In this document: piece by piece, positions 1-11,047 of the stretch | How the letters are laid out: every line of letters starts with the position of its first letter | Numbering within the stretch: the first letter of the stretch is position 1 | NCBI GenBank assembly: GCA_001972305.1 | Contig: BDDD01000559.1 | Coordinates: forward strand, 62,001-126,000 | Length of the DNA: 64,000 nucleotides | Direction of reading: 5' to 3' | Source of the DNA: Cephalotus follicularis | Lineage: Eukaryota > Streptophyta > Magnoliopsida > Oxalidales > Cephalotaceae | The notes under the pieces: model-generated | Told to the model about the DNA's origin: nothing | Databases searched by the model: none | The model's input: only the letters and a program-made list of their open reading frames with translations | Translations under genes and position numbers: made by a program

Positions 1-1
1 T

Positions 2-667
2 TATACCTTTGGTGAATTACAATTTGCTTTTGATGAATTACTAGTAGAATTTAAAAAGAAATGTTCTCAATGTTCATATCTTAAGAAAAATATAGTTAGT
101 ATTGAAAATGAGAAGGACTTGCTAGTAATTGAAAATGAGAAATTAAGGAGTGAACTTAGTCTCTTGAAAAATGACATAGCTAAACCTACTTCATCTAATG
201 ACATTGCTTTAGAAAAGGAAGTAGAATCACTAAAAGAAAAGAATGTGAATTTAGAAAAATCATTTAGTAAATTCACATTAGGTAGTAAGAAATTAGAGGA
301 GATACTAGCAAATCAAAGATCATACGAAGACAAGACCGGTATAGGCTATGCTCCTCTAGAGGTTAAGACTAAGTTGAAGAATACTAAAACTAGACCTCAT
401 TAAACTTATTGCAATAAGATGGGACATGTTAGAAATAAATGCTTTAAAAGGATTGCTAATCATCACTCACACACTAGACCACCTCCAAATCACAATCCAA
501 TTACATTTAGGCAAGTGTGGGTTCCCAAGGGAACCATTAAACAAAAGAGTAACTATAATGGACCCAATAAACAATGGGTACCAAGGTCAAAATATTTTGA
601 CATTTTTGTAGGTGGAACAATGCTTGCGGGCAAACCACAACGAGGAACAACCGTGGTACGTGGATAA
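2..667 (+). pseudogene. gag C-terminal part (SIRE-like), broken
   Basis: The frame is open from the first bases of the window. It encodes a Lys/Glu/Leu-rich segment with coiled-coil character (about 119-330), as in the capsid-linked region of SIRE gag proteins. An in-frame TAA at 401-403 interrupts it. The same frame then continues through a nucleocapsid-like C-x(n)-GH-x(4)-C knuckle (near 410-440) whose first cysteine is not present, and a WVPK motif typical of the gag/protease linker. The frame ends at 667, and the protease continues one frame over from 612, so a single-base indel lies around 615-665. The product would have bound element RNA in virus-like particles. Confidence 0.75.
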
Positions 668-1817
668 CGGGTGCTCGAAGCACATGACGGGTGACAAAAG
701 CCTCTTCATTGATCTTAAAGAAGTTGATGGAGGAAAGGTCACATTTGGGGATAACAACAAAGCCAAAATTGTTGGCATTGGCTCAATAGGTAACAAATTC
801 ACTACCTTAATTGAAAATGTTTCATATGTTATAGGCCTTAAACACAATTTACTTAGTGTTAGCCAATTGTGTGATAAAGGATTTAAGATCAATTTTGAAT
901 CCTCTTGTTGTCACATAATTGACATTAGCACCAATGATGTGAAGATTGTTGGTCATAGGCAAGGCAATGTGTTTGTTGTTTATCTGAAAGAAATGTTTTC
1001 AAAAGATGTTTGTTTTAATGCAAATACAAATGACAAATGGCTTTGGCATAGAAGATTAGACCATGCTAGCATGGATGTTCTTGCCAAACTTTCTAGAAAA
1101 GATTTAGTAATTGGTTTGCCAAAAATGAAATTTAAAAATGATAAATTATGTGATACTTGTGCACAAGGCAAACAAACAAGAACATCTTTTAAAGCTAAAA
1201 ATGTTGTTTCTACTACTCGAATTTTACAATTATTGCATATTGATTTGTTTGGACCAACAAGAACTTTAAGCCTTGGTGGTAAACAATATGGCTTAGTTAT
1301 TGTTGATGACTATTCTAGGTTTACTTGGGTTATTTTCTTAGCTTTAAAGAGTGATGCCTTAGATTCCTTTGTTAAATTTGGTAGACGAATCCAAAATGAA
1401 AAGAGTCTATCTATTGTTAGCATACGGAGTGATCACAGCAAATAATTTGAAAATCTTGGTTTTGAAAACTTTTGTGATGAACTAGGTATTCACCATAACT
1501 TCTCGGCTCCTAGAACTCCTCAACAAAATGGTGTTGTTGAAAGGAGAAATAGAACCCTAAAAGAAATGGGGAGAATCATGTTGTGTGAAAATAATTTGCC
1601 AAAATATTTTTGGGCGGAAACCGTGAACACCGCATGTTATATAATAAATAGAGTCATGATTCGTTCTATTTTAAAGAAAACTCCATATGAACTTTTTAAC
1701 GATAGAAAACCAAGTGTTAGTCACTTGAGACCTTTTGGTTGCAAAGTTTTCATTTTAAACAATGGAAAAGACAATCTTGGAAAATTTGATGCCAAGAGTG
1801 ATGAAGGAATAAAAAGA
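612..1817 (+). pseudogene. copia pol: protease and integrase, broken
   Basis: One frame runs from 612. Residues WYVDNGCSKHMTGD resemble the aspartic-protease active site; the usual D-S/T-G triad reads D-N-G here, so protease activity is doubtful. Next comes a GAG-pre-integrase zinc region (WHRRLDH..., CDTC near 1150) and the integrase core, with the first Asp in HIDLFGP (about 1240) and the second in RSDH (about 1430). A TAA at 1443-1445 interrupts the frame. It continues to the third acidic residue in QQNGVVERRNR (about 1530) and the typical copia stretch WAETVNTACYIINR. The frame then jumps at about 1817 straight into late reverse transcriptase, so the end of integrase is deleted. Confidence 0.85.
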
Positions 1818-2825
1818 GGTTTAGTTGATAAAACACTTTTTGTAAAAACTAAACTTGATGATATTCTTATTGTACAAATATATGTAGATGACATTATATT
1901 TGGTTCTACTAACAATTCTCTTTGCGTTGAGTTTGCTAACACTATGCAAAGTGAATTCGAGATGAGCATGATGGGAGAACTCAAATATTTCCTTGGATTT
2001 CAATTCCAACAAGGAAATGAAGGCATTTTCATCAACCAATCCAAATACATAAAGGACTTACTCAAGCGATTTGGAATGGAACACTCAAATCCTTGCAAAA
2101 CTCCAATGAGCATAACAACCAAACTTGACAAGGATGAGAATGGTAAAAAGGTAGATAAAAAATTATATAGAAGCATGATAGGATCACTCCTTTACCTTAC
2201 CGCTAGTAGACCGGACATAATGTTTTGTGTATGTTTATGTGCTAGATTTCAATCATCACCTAAAGAATCTCACTTAATTGCGGTTAAGCGAATCTTTAGA
2301 TATCTTGCATACACACCTCTATTAGGATTGTTTTATTCGAATGATTCATTGTTTAATTTGCATGCATATTCCGATGCCGACTATGGTGGTTGCAAGCTTG
2401 ATAGAAAGAGCACTAGTGGCACTTGCCAATTCCTAGGAAATTCTTTAGTGTCTTGGTTTTCTAAGAAACAAAATAGTGTAGCTCTTTCAACCACTGAAGA
2501 CGAATATGTAGCGGCGGGAAATTGTTGTACACAAGTCTTGTGGTTAAAGCAACAACTTTGTGACTTCGGCATTAGCATTAGCAATGTTGGCATAAAATGT
2601 GATAATACAAGTGCTATCAATTTGAGTAGAAATCCTGTTCAACACTCTAAGTCTAAGCATATTGAAATTAGACATCATTTTCTTAGAGACCATGTTGAAA
2701 AGGGTGATATTTTTTTTGAATATATTGACACCTTGAACCAAGTTGCAGACATATTCACATAGCCGCTGGACAATGAAAGATTCTGCACATTGCGAAGGGA
2801 TCTAGGTATGCAAAATCCCTCCTAA
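1818..2825 (+). pseudogene. copia pol: truncated RT and RNase H
   Basis: This continues the frame of the protease-integrase segment after an apparent in-frame deletion. It begins in the middle of the reverse transcriptase (RGLVDKTLF, then the YVDDIIFGS catalytic box near 1880), so the N-terminal half of RT (fingers and first catalytic Asp) is missing. RNase H follows, with SDADYGGCKLDRKSTSG (near 2370), LSTTEDEY (near 2490) and the KHIEIRHHFLRDH signature (near 2660). A TAG at 2760-2762 falls inside the conserved DIFTxPL motif; the natural end is the TAA at 2823-2825. Loss of half the RT makes the enzyme non-functional. Confidence 0.88.
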
Positions 2826-3042
2826 CTCATTATATGTACAAATTGTGATGCTTTGTTAATTTTTGATTGAATTGGCTTGAAAAATGTTTTTCAAATTTTA
2901 TCATGCATAAACATTGAGTTTTCAACTCAATTACATCAATTAGCTCATATACCAAGGTTGCTACTAGTCCATAATAGTTAACTTATGGTTTGTAAAACAA
3001 ATTGGATTGGCATTTTTTGCATTTCCAAATTCTGCAGAAAAC

Positions 3043-3114
3043 AGCCGACTGGACAATTTGTCCAGTCGACTGCCTGCCATCCAGTCGACTGGCATTAAAG
3101 GCCCAGTCGACTGG
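3043..3114. repeat. CCAGTCGACTGG palindrome cluster
   Basis: CCAGTCGACTGG, a perfect 12-bp palindrome, occurs at 3081-3092 and 3103-3114. A one-off version lies at 3062-3073. The latter is also the right arm of a 15-bp imperfect hairpin with one unpaired base (3043-3073). Degenerate versions recur in the 3' LTR around 5260-5370. The cluster sits in the leader of the env-like ORF. Confidence 0.8.
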
Positions 3115-3228
3115 AAGTGCGGGAATCAGGGTTTTAAACCCGAATTCCCATATGCTCTCTCACATCTCTCTCACTCTAAAAACGCACAAAAACCCTATTC
3201 TCTCAACTCTCAACCTGCAAATCATCCA

Positions 3229-4335
3229 ATGGCACCAAAAAGTCAAAAGAGCATGGCTTCCAGGCAACCAAGTGCATCTCAAGCGGAAATGGACTACAAC
3301 AACAACCTCTTTCTCTCCAAAGAGAAAGAAATGCGGTATAATTCCGTTTTTAGCTTTGTGAAATTACATTTTGAAAAATGGTTATCTAGAGATGTTTTAG
3401 TTAGTAATTTAGCCATTGTTATGACTTGGTTAGAAGGAATGGGTTGGTTTGACTATCTTTGCTCATCACATGTCATTTACCCTAGACTAGTAAAGTTGTT
3501 TTATGCCAATCTTGATAGCTCAACCTCTTGTGTTGCTAATTCTTTTGTCCTAGGCAATCTCATATCCATAACCCCTGAATTGATTGCTGAAACCCTAGGA
3601 ATTCCCAATTCCGGAATAACACATTTTAATGATGTTGACAAAGTAGAGGCCTTAGGGATTTGCTTGGAACAACCCAATGTTAACCCAATTATGAATGTGA
3701 CTAGTAGCCATCTACCTATTACCACTAGGATCATTCTCTTGCTTGTCACAAACACTTTCCTACCTAGAGAAGGCTCGCACACTCTCCCTTCGGAGCGAGA
3801 CCTTAAATTCGTAGCTTGTGTCAAGAATGGAACTCTAGTAAACCTTCCTTACCTTATAGTCAATCACTTGTTATCTAGACCCAATCACGTCCCTTATCCT
3901 ATGCTTCTTAGTAGGATTTTTGAATCTCTAAACCTAAACATTCATGATGATGAGCAGTATGTCAAACCATCTTATAAGCTATTGATTAATAAGGCTGGGC
4001 TTAGAATTTGTAATATTCGTTTTGAGGATGGATTATGGGTTAAGTTACATGCTGGGGGAAGAGATCAAGTGAGAGAACAAGCTAATGTTAGAGCTGGAGA
4101 TGATGAGGATGATGATGAGGATGATGGTCACCAGTTTGAGATGTGACCAAGTGTTGGCACGAGCAGCAGCAGCATCAGACCTACCCTGGAGTCACTTCAG
4201 GCTAGGATGGACTTAGCTCAAGCCGATATCGATTATCTTCGAGGACGAGTGGATCAGATTTACGAGGGTCAAGCCTCTATCATTCGGATGCTTCAGAATG
4301 CATTCCCTCAAAACCCTCCTCCCGATTCATCTTGA
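3229..4335 (+). pseudogene. env-like / plant transposon-associated ORF of SIRE element
   Basis: The ATG at 3229 (MAPKSQKSMASRQ) is the likely start; an upstream in-frame ATG at 3007 would include low-complexity leader sequence. The roughly 240-residue globular part (FVKLHFEKWLSRDVL..., WLEGMGWFDYL, LGIPNSGITHFNDVD) resembles the domain often labelled putative plant transposon protein, found in the extra ORF of SIRE-type elements and in other plant transposons. An Asp/Glu-rich tail follows, then a TGA at 4144-4146. The same frame stays open for a further 62 codons with heptad-like repeats (LESLQARMDLAQADIDYLRGRV) and ends at 4333-4335, so the TGA looks premature. The role of this ORF is unknown. 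It sits between pol and the 3' LTR, the position of env genes, but I see no signal peptide or clear membrane segment. Confidence 0.7.
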
Positions 4336-5101
4336 GCTACATTTGTTGCATTCTCATGTTTTCTTTGTATTTTCGAACTTGGTCATGTAATGTCTTTCTT
4401 CAATCTTTGATGAATTATGTAAAAGACAATGTGTGGTAATGTACTTGATGTTTTAAGTGTTTAATGATAATATGCTTTGATCTTAAATATCTTGTGTTGA
4501 ATGAATGTCGTTCATCTTACTGCTTTGATCTTATTGTTAAATTAAATATGAATGCATATGTTGAGGGGGAGCTCTTCAATCCGTGTCTTGATTGAGGGGG
4601 AGCTTCCATTACTCTTTTTGTTGTTTGACAAAAAGGGGGAGAAATACATTTTGCATTTCATAATGGGTTGCATTTCATGATGGGGGAGAGAAATAACAAT
4701 GTTTGGAGAAGTTGCATAAATATGTTGAAAGTAGCATTTGCAGGGGAGATATGTTATTGAAATTGCATATTGTTAATGTTATTGAAGTTGCATTATGTTT
4801 ACAAAAAGGGGTAGCATAGTTGTTACATTGCATAATGTTTGCATATTGCATAATGGTTATGTATTTTTTTTTTAAAGTTGCATTTCGGGGAATATGTTTG
4901 GGACTATATTGTTAAAGTTGCATATTTTGTTCAAAATGGATATTCATTGAAAATCTTGTGTTGAGTAAGTATATTTTGATATACCATATGCAATGGTTAA
5001 GATACATTTGATAATATTGGACTTTGGAACTAAAAGTGCTTAATTTGTCAAGAATTTATGCAAAATGAGCATGTTTGGTCAATCATCAAAAAGGGGGAGA
5101 T
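4336..5101 (+). other. Multi-polypurine-tract region before the 3' LTR
   Basis: Noncoding. It contains at least six G-rich purine tracts (near 4565, 4598, 4634, 4683, 4745 and 5090), several reading AAAAAGGGGGAG. The last abuts the LTR start and is the functional polypurine tract position for plus-strand priming. Reiterated tracts here are characteristic of SIRE-type elements. Confidence 0.65.
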
Positions 5102-5843
5102 TGTTGGCCTTTGCCACCCCGTTAATTGTATTAACATATGTTATTTTGATGATTAACAAACATAGTTTACTTGTATGCATAATTCTCTAAGCTACAACTT
5201 CATATACTCACTTGATCTTGTGTCCAAAATGTGCAAAAGGCTATTTCTGCAGGTACAGGGCAATCCAGCCAACTGCCCAGAGGAAGCAGCCGACTGCCTC
5301 CATGCAACGACTATATTTGAAATAACGCGCCATCTAATCCAGCTGACTGCCCAAGAAATCCAGCCAACTGGATTGTAATTGAACTTCAAAAATAGATCCG
5401 TTGGAAGCACAAGTATTTAAGCCAAAGAGGAGCTGTTGCACAAGTGATCAAGCATTCAAGTTGAAAATTCATTCAAGACATATCAAGCTAACATCTAAGC
5501 TTCCCAAACATCAAAAGAGATCATTTCAAAGCAATCCCATACATTACAATGCTCTCATTTTTACATTTCCTGTACACTAGAAGCTTTGTTCAAATTGAGC
5601 AAAATTGTAAACAAATTCATTACGAATTTGTAATCTTTAAACACTTATTTCACACATAAACAAGAGAGGTTGTCTCTTGTTTTGCTCGGTTATATAACTT
5701 CTATGTAAGGGAGGAAAGGCCATTTCATTTTCTGGTTTGGCCAAAATACTTACCTCGAGCAAGTCTTCATCTTCTTCTCCATTTCTCCAAGAACTTTTAA
5801 GGAATATAAATGTGGAAGTGATTCGTCTTTCATTCGGCTAACA
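5102..5843 (+). repeat. 3' LTR of the SIRE-like element (742 bp)
   Basis: It starts TGTTGGCC directly after the purine tract and ends GGCTAACA; these termini are inverted repeats with one mismatch. A TATA-like TATTTAAG lies at about 5412. Four degenerate copies of the CCAGTCGACTGG motif (for example CCAGCCAACTGG) lie in the first 280 bp. The right boundary rests on the terminal inverted repeat alone, because the 5' LTR is outside the window. Confidence 0.65.
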
Positions 5844-7560
5844 TAATATTGTAAGTTCACTCAACCCTAACCTTCTTGTAATAGAGGTTGAGAAATTATT
5901 AAAAGGTTGAGACTGTATGATTAATTGAAATGAGATGAAATGAATTATAAGGAATGGTGATTAGACTAATAGTTAAGTATATTAACATAATTAATTTCTA
6001 GGATTGTTTCTTTGGAAATAAGGTTCTATCAAGGAGAGATAAAGTTGATGGTTCTAGGGTTTTAAAGAATGATAAAAGGAGGTATTAGGAAATATGCCTA
6101 TTAAATTTGTAATGGTGATGGCTTTGTGGACGAGGAATCGATAGCTGGACTGTAACAACGAGAGGCTAGTCCGTGATAGTTACTCGTGGTAAACCTGTGA
6201 GTGGGACATTCCCTTCCTTCTATTTATCTTGAGACTCCTGTTAAAATATGTTCCCATTTTGTGATTATGACATATTATGATTCGACCGAGATTTGAATCA
6301 CACATGTCTCGTGTTGAGTATGACTGTTGATTGTAATGTGATTTATGAGCATATTTAGCTCAGGCTCTGGGTGACTAGGTCACCTTCTTACTTATTGATT
6401 ATTGTGATTATTTTATCATGTTTTCTACTATGATGATGGTACCTTGTGACCTATCATATGTGATATCGATCAAGGGTGAGGTATACGTTCGACGCTCAAC
6501 TCTCCTTAGCAAGCCCACTGGTCTATGATGGGGTGTTATGTGGGAATCTACCCCAGGTATCCATAACCTGGATCTGCAGTATACTATTGTCTATGATTGT
6601 ATGTTGAGTATGAGTGCAGCAGAGTTGCTATGTTACTCACCCTTTGGACTGCCTTTGATTATCGGATGTAATATTGCTCCTCAGCGTGGGCTGGGTCCTT
6701 GCGGAGTATGCAGGCCCCTCGTGCGAGGTATGGATGTTATACTTACCGTAGACACTCTGCACTGGTGTATGAAAGATAATGTACACATCCTATAGCCTAT
6801 TGGCCTGTGATTATTGCTGCAGGGGTTGATATGAGATGGTTTTGCATGTATTCCCATAGAATGAGGGTGGGGTGTGTATGGTGACATGTAGGCCCCTCGG
6901 ACAGGGTGTGTTGGGTACGGCGTAGTAAGCCCCTCGACGAGGGTGGGGTGCGTGCAGAGGACACGTAGGCCCCTTGTCGAGGGTGGGGTGCTATGTTGTA
7001 GGCCTGCAATGAGTTGAACTGAGATGATGAGGTTTATTTGCACCAGCATCCCCAGATTTTTTTTATGATATTCATATAAGGGCACATTTCTTGATTGTGA
7101 TTATGTATCATATTTATATATATATATATGATTATGCAATATATCCATAACCCTTGATATCTTGTTGTAATTTGATTTTCTTGTACCTTTGGAGTCTCCT
7201 TGATATTATTTTATTCCCTAGAATATCTCATTTTATTCATGGTGTTATATATATACATTCTTGATCACGCAGTATAGTTTTCATTCAGTGCATCCCGTTT
7301 TGGTATGGATGCAGTAGGGAATGACTTGTCCCAACTCACTTAGTCATTTGGACTAACCCCCTCTTATTTACATTTTCAGTTGAAGCAGCATTGGACGTTC
7401 CACCTGATCCACCGGTTCAATAACAGGTAAATTCATTAAAGGTAGACTGCGGGAGTACATGCACCTTACACTGGCAGAGTTAGCCAGTAACGCATGCATG
7501 CATGATACATATGGGAGTATTATTATGTTATATTGAAAAGTTAAAATTGTTAAAATGGTG
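5844..7560. other. Degenerate LTR-like DNA (probably an old Tekay-type LTR)
   Basis: No coding frame is convincing. The texture resembles the long LTRs of Tekay-type elements: moderately GC-rich blocks of T-rich DNA with GC hairpins of the form CCCCTCG...CGAGGGTGGGG, compare the CCCCATCC-TTCG hairpin in the LTR at 27767. No ends, duplication or internal domain were found, so the assignment is weak. Confidence 0.3.
6712..6990 (+). repeat. Array of GC-rich hairpin units
   Basis: Four related units start with (G)GCCCCTC or AGCCCCTCG. Three can fold on themselves, for example CCTCG-TG-CGAGG (6716-6728) and CCCTCG-A-CGAGGG (about 6930-6943). Two end in GAGGGTGGGGTG. The spacing is irregular, so this is a dispersed motif within the LTR-like DNA rather than a strict tandem repeat. 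Confidence 0.5.
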
Positions 7561-7668
7561 AGACACAGACGTATACAGCGTTTCAGGCGATTGCTTGTGT
7601 AATAACGATTGCTACAGGGCCAATAGCGATTGCACAGACAATCACTACTACCCTTATTTCTTGTAGTG
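7561..7668. mobile_element. Possible CACTA (En/Spm) element terminus
   Basis: The stretch ends TTTCTTGTAGTG, the inverted form of the CACTACAAGAAA terminus of CACTA transposons. It is preceded by reiterated 8-mers (GCGATTGC, ACGATTGC, GCGATTGC and inverted GACAATC) like CACTA subterminal repeats. I did not find the matching left end in the window, so only one end, or a relic, is present. Confidence 0.4.
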
Positions 7669-9370
7669 AACTAAGCGTCTAGTCCGAGCTCCTTTAGACA
7701 CAAACTATTGGCGGCTAGATCATCTAAACCTAACTCTTGTGAATACGAACTTGAGGGGTTTAGATTATGTGACTTGTGGGAGGTCGTTAACTCTATTGGT
7801 ATGTGTGAGTGTGCTCGCACACATTGTATGGATTGTCTGATAGATTTATGAATAGGATTGTATGTTAAGTCCTACTATACATACAGCTGTATGGGACAAC
7901 TACATGTACATAATCGATCACAACTGTCGTTCATGCATATATCTACGATACTTGTTCATTCCATAGTGCATTGGGTTATTCTACTGAGTCGTATGCCTAA
8001 TCTATTCTTTGAAATAGGCATGTATTTGTGATTAGGTCAAGGGATAGGGAGCAGTGGTAAGTTATCGGAGATTGATTCAGCTTCTTGGATGAGAAATTTA
8101 CTTTACATTTTATATTTTTCTTATTCTGACTTGATATGTACTCAGTATCTGTATCAGATGTTGTTACTTTCAGATATTCGAATTTGTATTAGGAATTGGG
8201 TTTGTTGTCAGATTATTGATTAGTATAGTGTGTATAAGTGTTTATTGATTAGCAGCATGAAAGCCAGTGATTATACATTTAAGTTATCTAAATAGATTTT
8301 CCACACACTTTATTGTCAAGTTTGTGACATTTCTGTAGTTTATGGATTAATACACCAACTATATGGTTAAGAGATACGGTCATTGGATTAGAGTCACGTC
8401 TCGAGCTCGCCCTTCGAGCTCGGGTCGTGGCATTCACCGTGGATGTTGAACTTGAGCTTGGGTGAGTAGAGGTCTACTTCAAGAACTTAAGGCTTCAAAT
8501 CGAACAGTTTAATCTTTTTATTGATACTTCATCTATTGATTTTCACTATAGGTCCTCAAGTCTTCTGCAATTCTTCAATCAGTCGTCTAATCATCTTTAA
8601 TGTAGCTCAAAACTGATTCTCCAGCTACCGATTTTGAGATTCTTTTGGAGGACTTGCTCTTCACCTTTACTATCCATCCATTGATCATTGTTTGACCTCC
8701 TCAATATCATCTTCACACAGTCTGTAAAGGATGCATCTGATTTTAGCACAAGACTGTCCTTTTTCTGCTTCATATAAAAACTGGTCTTTTGATTCGCAAT
8801 TCTGCGTCTGTTTTGTTCATGGCGTCTGACACGGTTCTATAGCCGATTCCTTTTACTAATTTCCTTCAGCTTGCTTTGTTATCATCAAAGCAAAACTTGT
8901 TAGAACTTAATACAAGTTTTGTTACCATCAAAACTATTGGAAGGGTTTTTGAATTTACATTCAACAATTCATTATATATTAAACATCTAATGTTTAATAT
9001 CCATTTTGGGTAAAAGCGCTCTTGATTTGACAACATTTTGAATTAATAAATATTATTCATAATTGAATTGTTAAATAACATAAATACTTACGTTAGCATT
9101 TGGGTTTTATTTGCATTTGTTGCTTCTTGTAGCGAACCGATAGAAATCTTCAATCCTTATAGCATTTTTCAATCTTTTAGCTTAATAATACAGAAGTCGT
9201 TGCATGTTTCATATTCATAAAGTCGTTACATGCTTTATGTATATCAATCTCTTTATAATAAATAAATAAAAATCCTCTCCATCTCGGTGGAAGAATGTTT
9301 GTATTATCTCTCTAACTTGGCAATCTCAATTTCAATTTAAATTTATATTTGTTTTGCTTTCTTTGTAGGT
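7669..9370. other. No gene recognised
   Basis: AT-rich DNA without a supported coding frame. One local structure is a double CGAGCTCG palindrome around 8402-8424. The last bases before 9371 (TGCTTTCTTTGTAG) look like a splice acceptor in front of the RAV-like homology. Confidence 0.5.
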
Positions 9371-9386
9371 TTTTAAGCACACTTAA

Positions 9387-9526
9387 TGTAAGAGCCCTAA
9401 ATATTATAAAATATTATTATTGGGTCTTATAATTATTTTTCCACTTTTTGGGCTAGACCCGAATTTATGACGCATTTGTTTCACGTGTCGAGTCGTGGGG
9501 CCCATCCCACGATTCGGGGCGTGACA
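9387..9526 (+). repeat. 5' LTR (140 bp) of the first Tekay-like element
   Basis: Begins TGTAAGAGCCC and ends GTGACA. The first 38 bp match the 3' LTR exactly and the last 46 bp match with one G/A difference; the 56-bp core does not match. A TATAAAA lies within the first 38 bp. The end contains a 7-bp hairpin TCGTGGG/CCCACGA. Confidence 0.92.
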
Positions 9527-9531
9527 GTTTT

Positions 9532-9544
9532 TGGTATCAGAGCC
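9532..9544 (+). other. Primer-binding site, tRNA-iMet type
   Basis: TGGTATCAGAGCC, complementary to the 3' end of initiator tRNA-Met, lies five bases after the 5' LTR. This is the usual primer for plant Ty3/gypsy elements. Confidence 0.9.
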
Positions 9545-9637
9545 GTACTATTCTGGATAAGCCGGGATAGGACCCTCGGCAGAAGTGGAATTAAGGTATA
9601 TGTGTGGATATTGACCCGTTCCTTTATGTGAACCAGA

Positions 9638-11047
9638 ATGGAAGGAAGACGAAGTAGAAGCGTACGAGGAGAAAGATCTGGGCAGTCAGTTAGACGTACC
9701 CGTTCAAATAGAGGTGCCGAAGAACAAGGGGAAGTTAATGCACCTCAAGAAGTACAACCTACTGCTCCTGCCAGAGAGGAACGTAGAGGATTCATGAGAA
9801 GAATGCGCGCTATGATAAACCAAATGCATGAATTTCTTCAAGGACAACCGGATGAGGATGAACCACCTGCTGCTGTACTCGAGAGACGTGCAACAGAGTC
9901 TTCTGAACAGACATCAGCCGCTCGACTAGCTAGGCGAGCTGTAGCCGCAAGGAGATCAGTCGACCAACCTTCACGATGAGAAAACCCTTTGGTTGGATTT
10001 CTGAAGTTAAACCCTCCAGCCTTCACGGGAGATCCTGATGGTATATCGGCGGAGAGGTGGTTAATGCAAATGGATAAAATCTTTCGAGTCATGGATTGTT
10101 CTGACTCTCAGAAGGTTGTGTTCGCAACATATATGCTACAAGGTGAAGCTGAACACTGGTGGAAAATGATTGAATCCCAGTGGGAGATATCTAGAACAAC
10201 CTATTCTTGGAATACTTTTAAATCAGAGTTCAATGATCGATTTTATCCCGAGGTGGAAATTGACAAGAGGGAAGCAGAATTCTTGGGACTGACACAGGGA
10301 GATATGTCTGTGGCCCAGTATGAGGCCAAATTCATTGAATTATCAAGAATAGCACCGTACCTGGTAAACACTGAGTCGCGAAAGGCTAAGAAGTTCCTTG
10401 CAAGACTTCGACCGGACATTCAAGAAAAGTTAGTGCCCCTACATCTACGATCCTTCTTTGAATTATCTAATCGGGCACGTGAAGTGGAAGCCTTGGCTCA
10501 GCGGTTCAAAAGTTTAGAGATCCAGACAGGGCAGCGAAGACCTGCTCCTCCGGGTGATCAGTCAGGAAGGAGTTCTGGTAGTAGCAATAAATCCCGAAGG
10601 TCGGGATATCACAGCAGTCCGAAGCAGGGAGAATCTCCTCGCAGTATTGGTAGCCCCGCAGGACCTTCGAGGTTGGGAAGACAATCTCGTGGATCTCAAC
10701 AGAGAAGACCCGGTCGTGATGCATGACGGAGGCGACAGCGAAGGACAGCTTCGCAAGGAGGTTCCTCTAGACCTGCCGATGATGAACAGGTGTCCATTGA
10801 ACCCTGTATGCATTGTGGTCGAACCAACCATGCTTCTGAGGATTGCTGGTGGAAAGATGGTAGGTGTTGGACTTGTGGAGCTTCAGATCATTTATCTACT
10901 CAGTGTCCACAGAATCAGTTCAGCACAGGAGGACAAACGGGACAAGGTTCTAATCGACCCCATGGAAGTTTCCAGCAAGGCCGCCCTAGCACTAGTTCAC
11001 GTGGAGATCGCGGTAAACAGCCGATGGGATCTGCACCTACGGTATAG
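9638..11047 (+). pseudogene. gag of the first Tekay-like element, with three stops
   Basis: The ATG at 9638 starts an Arg/Glu-rich N-terminus. The retrotransposon gag (capsid) domain follows, about 9989-10500 (FLKLNPPAFTGDPD, YMLQGEAEHWWKM, MSVAQYEAKF). A basic Ser/Gly/Arg-rich linker precedes two zinc knuckles at 10805-10910 (C-x2-C-x4-H-x4-C, then a second starting CWTCGASDH). In-frame stops are TGA 9977-9979, TGA 10724-10726 and TAG 11045-11047; the frame is otherwise continuous into pol. Each stop can be explained by one C-to-T change. Gag would package the genomic RNA. Confidence 0.85.

Larger units (their letters stand above)
1..5843 (+). mobile_element. Partial SIRE-like Ty1/copia retrotransposon
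   Basis: The window opens inside gag, so the 5' LTR, primer-binding site and gag N-terminus lie outside. Domain order is gag, protease, integrase, reverse transcriptase, RNase H, which is the Ty1/copia order. After pol comes an extra env-like ORF, then a noncoding stretch with repeated G-rich tracts, then the 3' LTR from 5102. That layout is known for the SIRE/Maximus group. Pol has at least two nonsense codons and a large internal deletion near 1817, so the copy is dead. The 3' LTR ends TGTTGGCC...GGCTAACA are near-perfect inverted termini. The five bases after the LTR are TAATA; the matching duplicate would lie upstream of the window and cannot be checked. Confidence 0.85.

Noticed and set aside
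6538-7085. Overlapping frames of 70-134 residues on both strands
   Set aside because: They coincide with the GC hairpin repeats and LTR-like DNA; no protein family motif.
9532-9544. tRNA gene remnant (TGGTATCAGAGCC)
   Set aside because: It is the primer-binding site next to the LTR; no cloverleaf surrounds it. The same holds at 28109.
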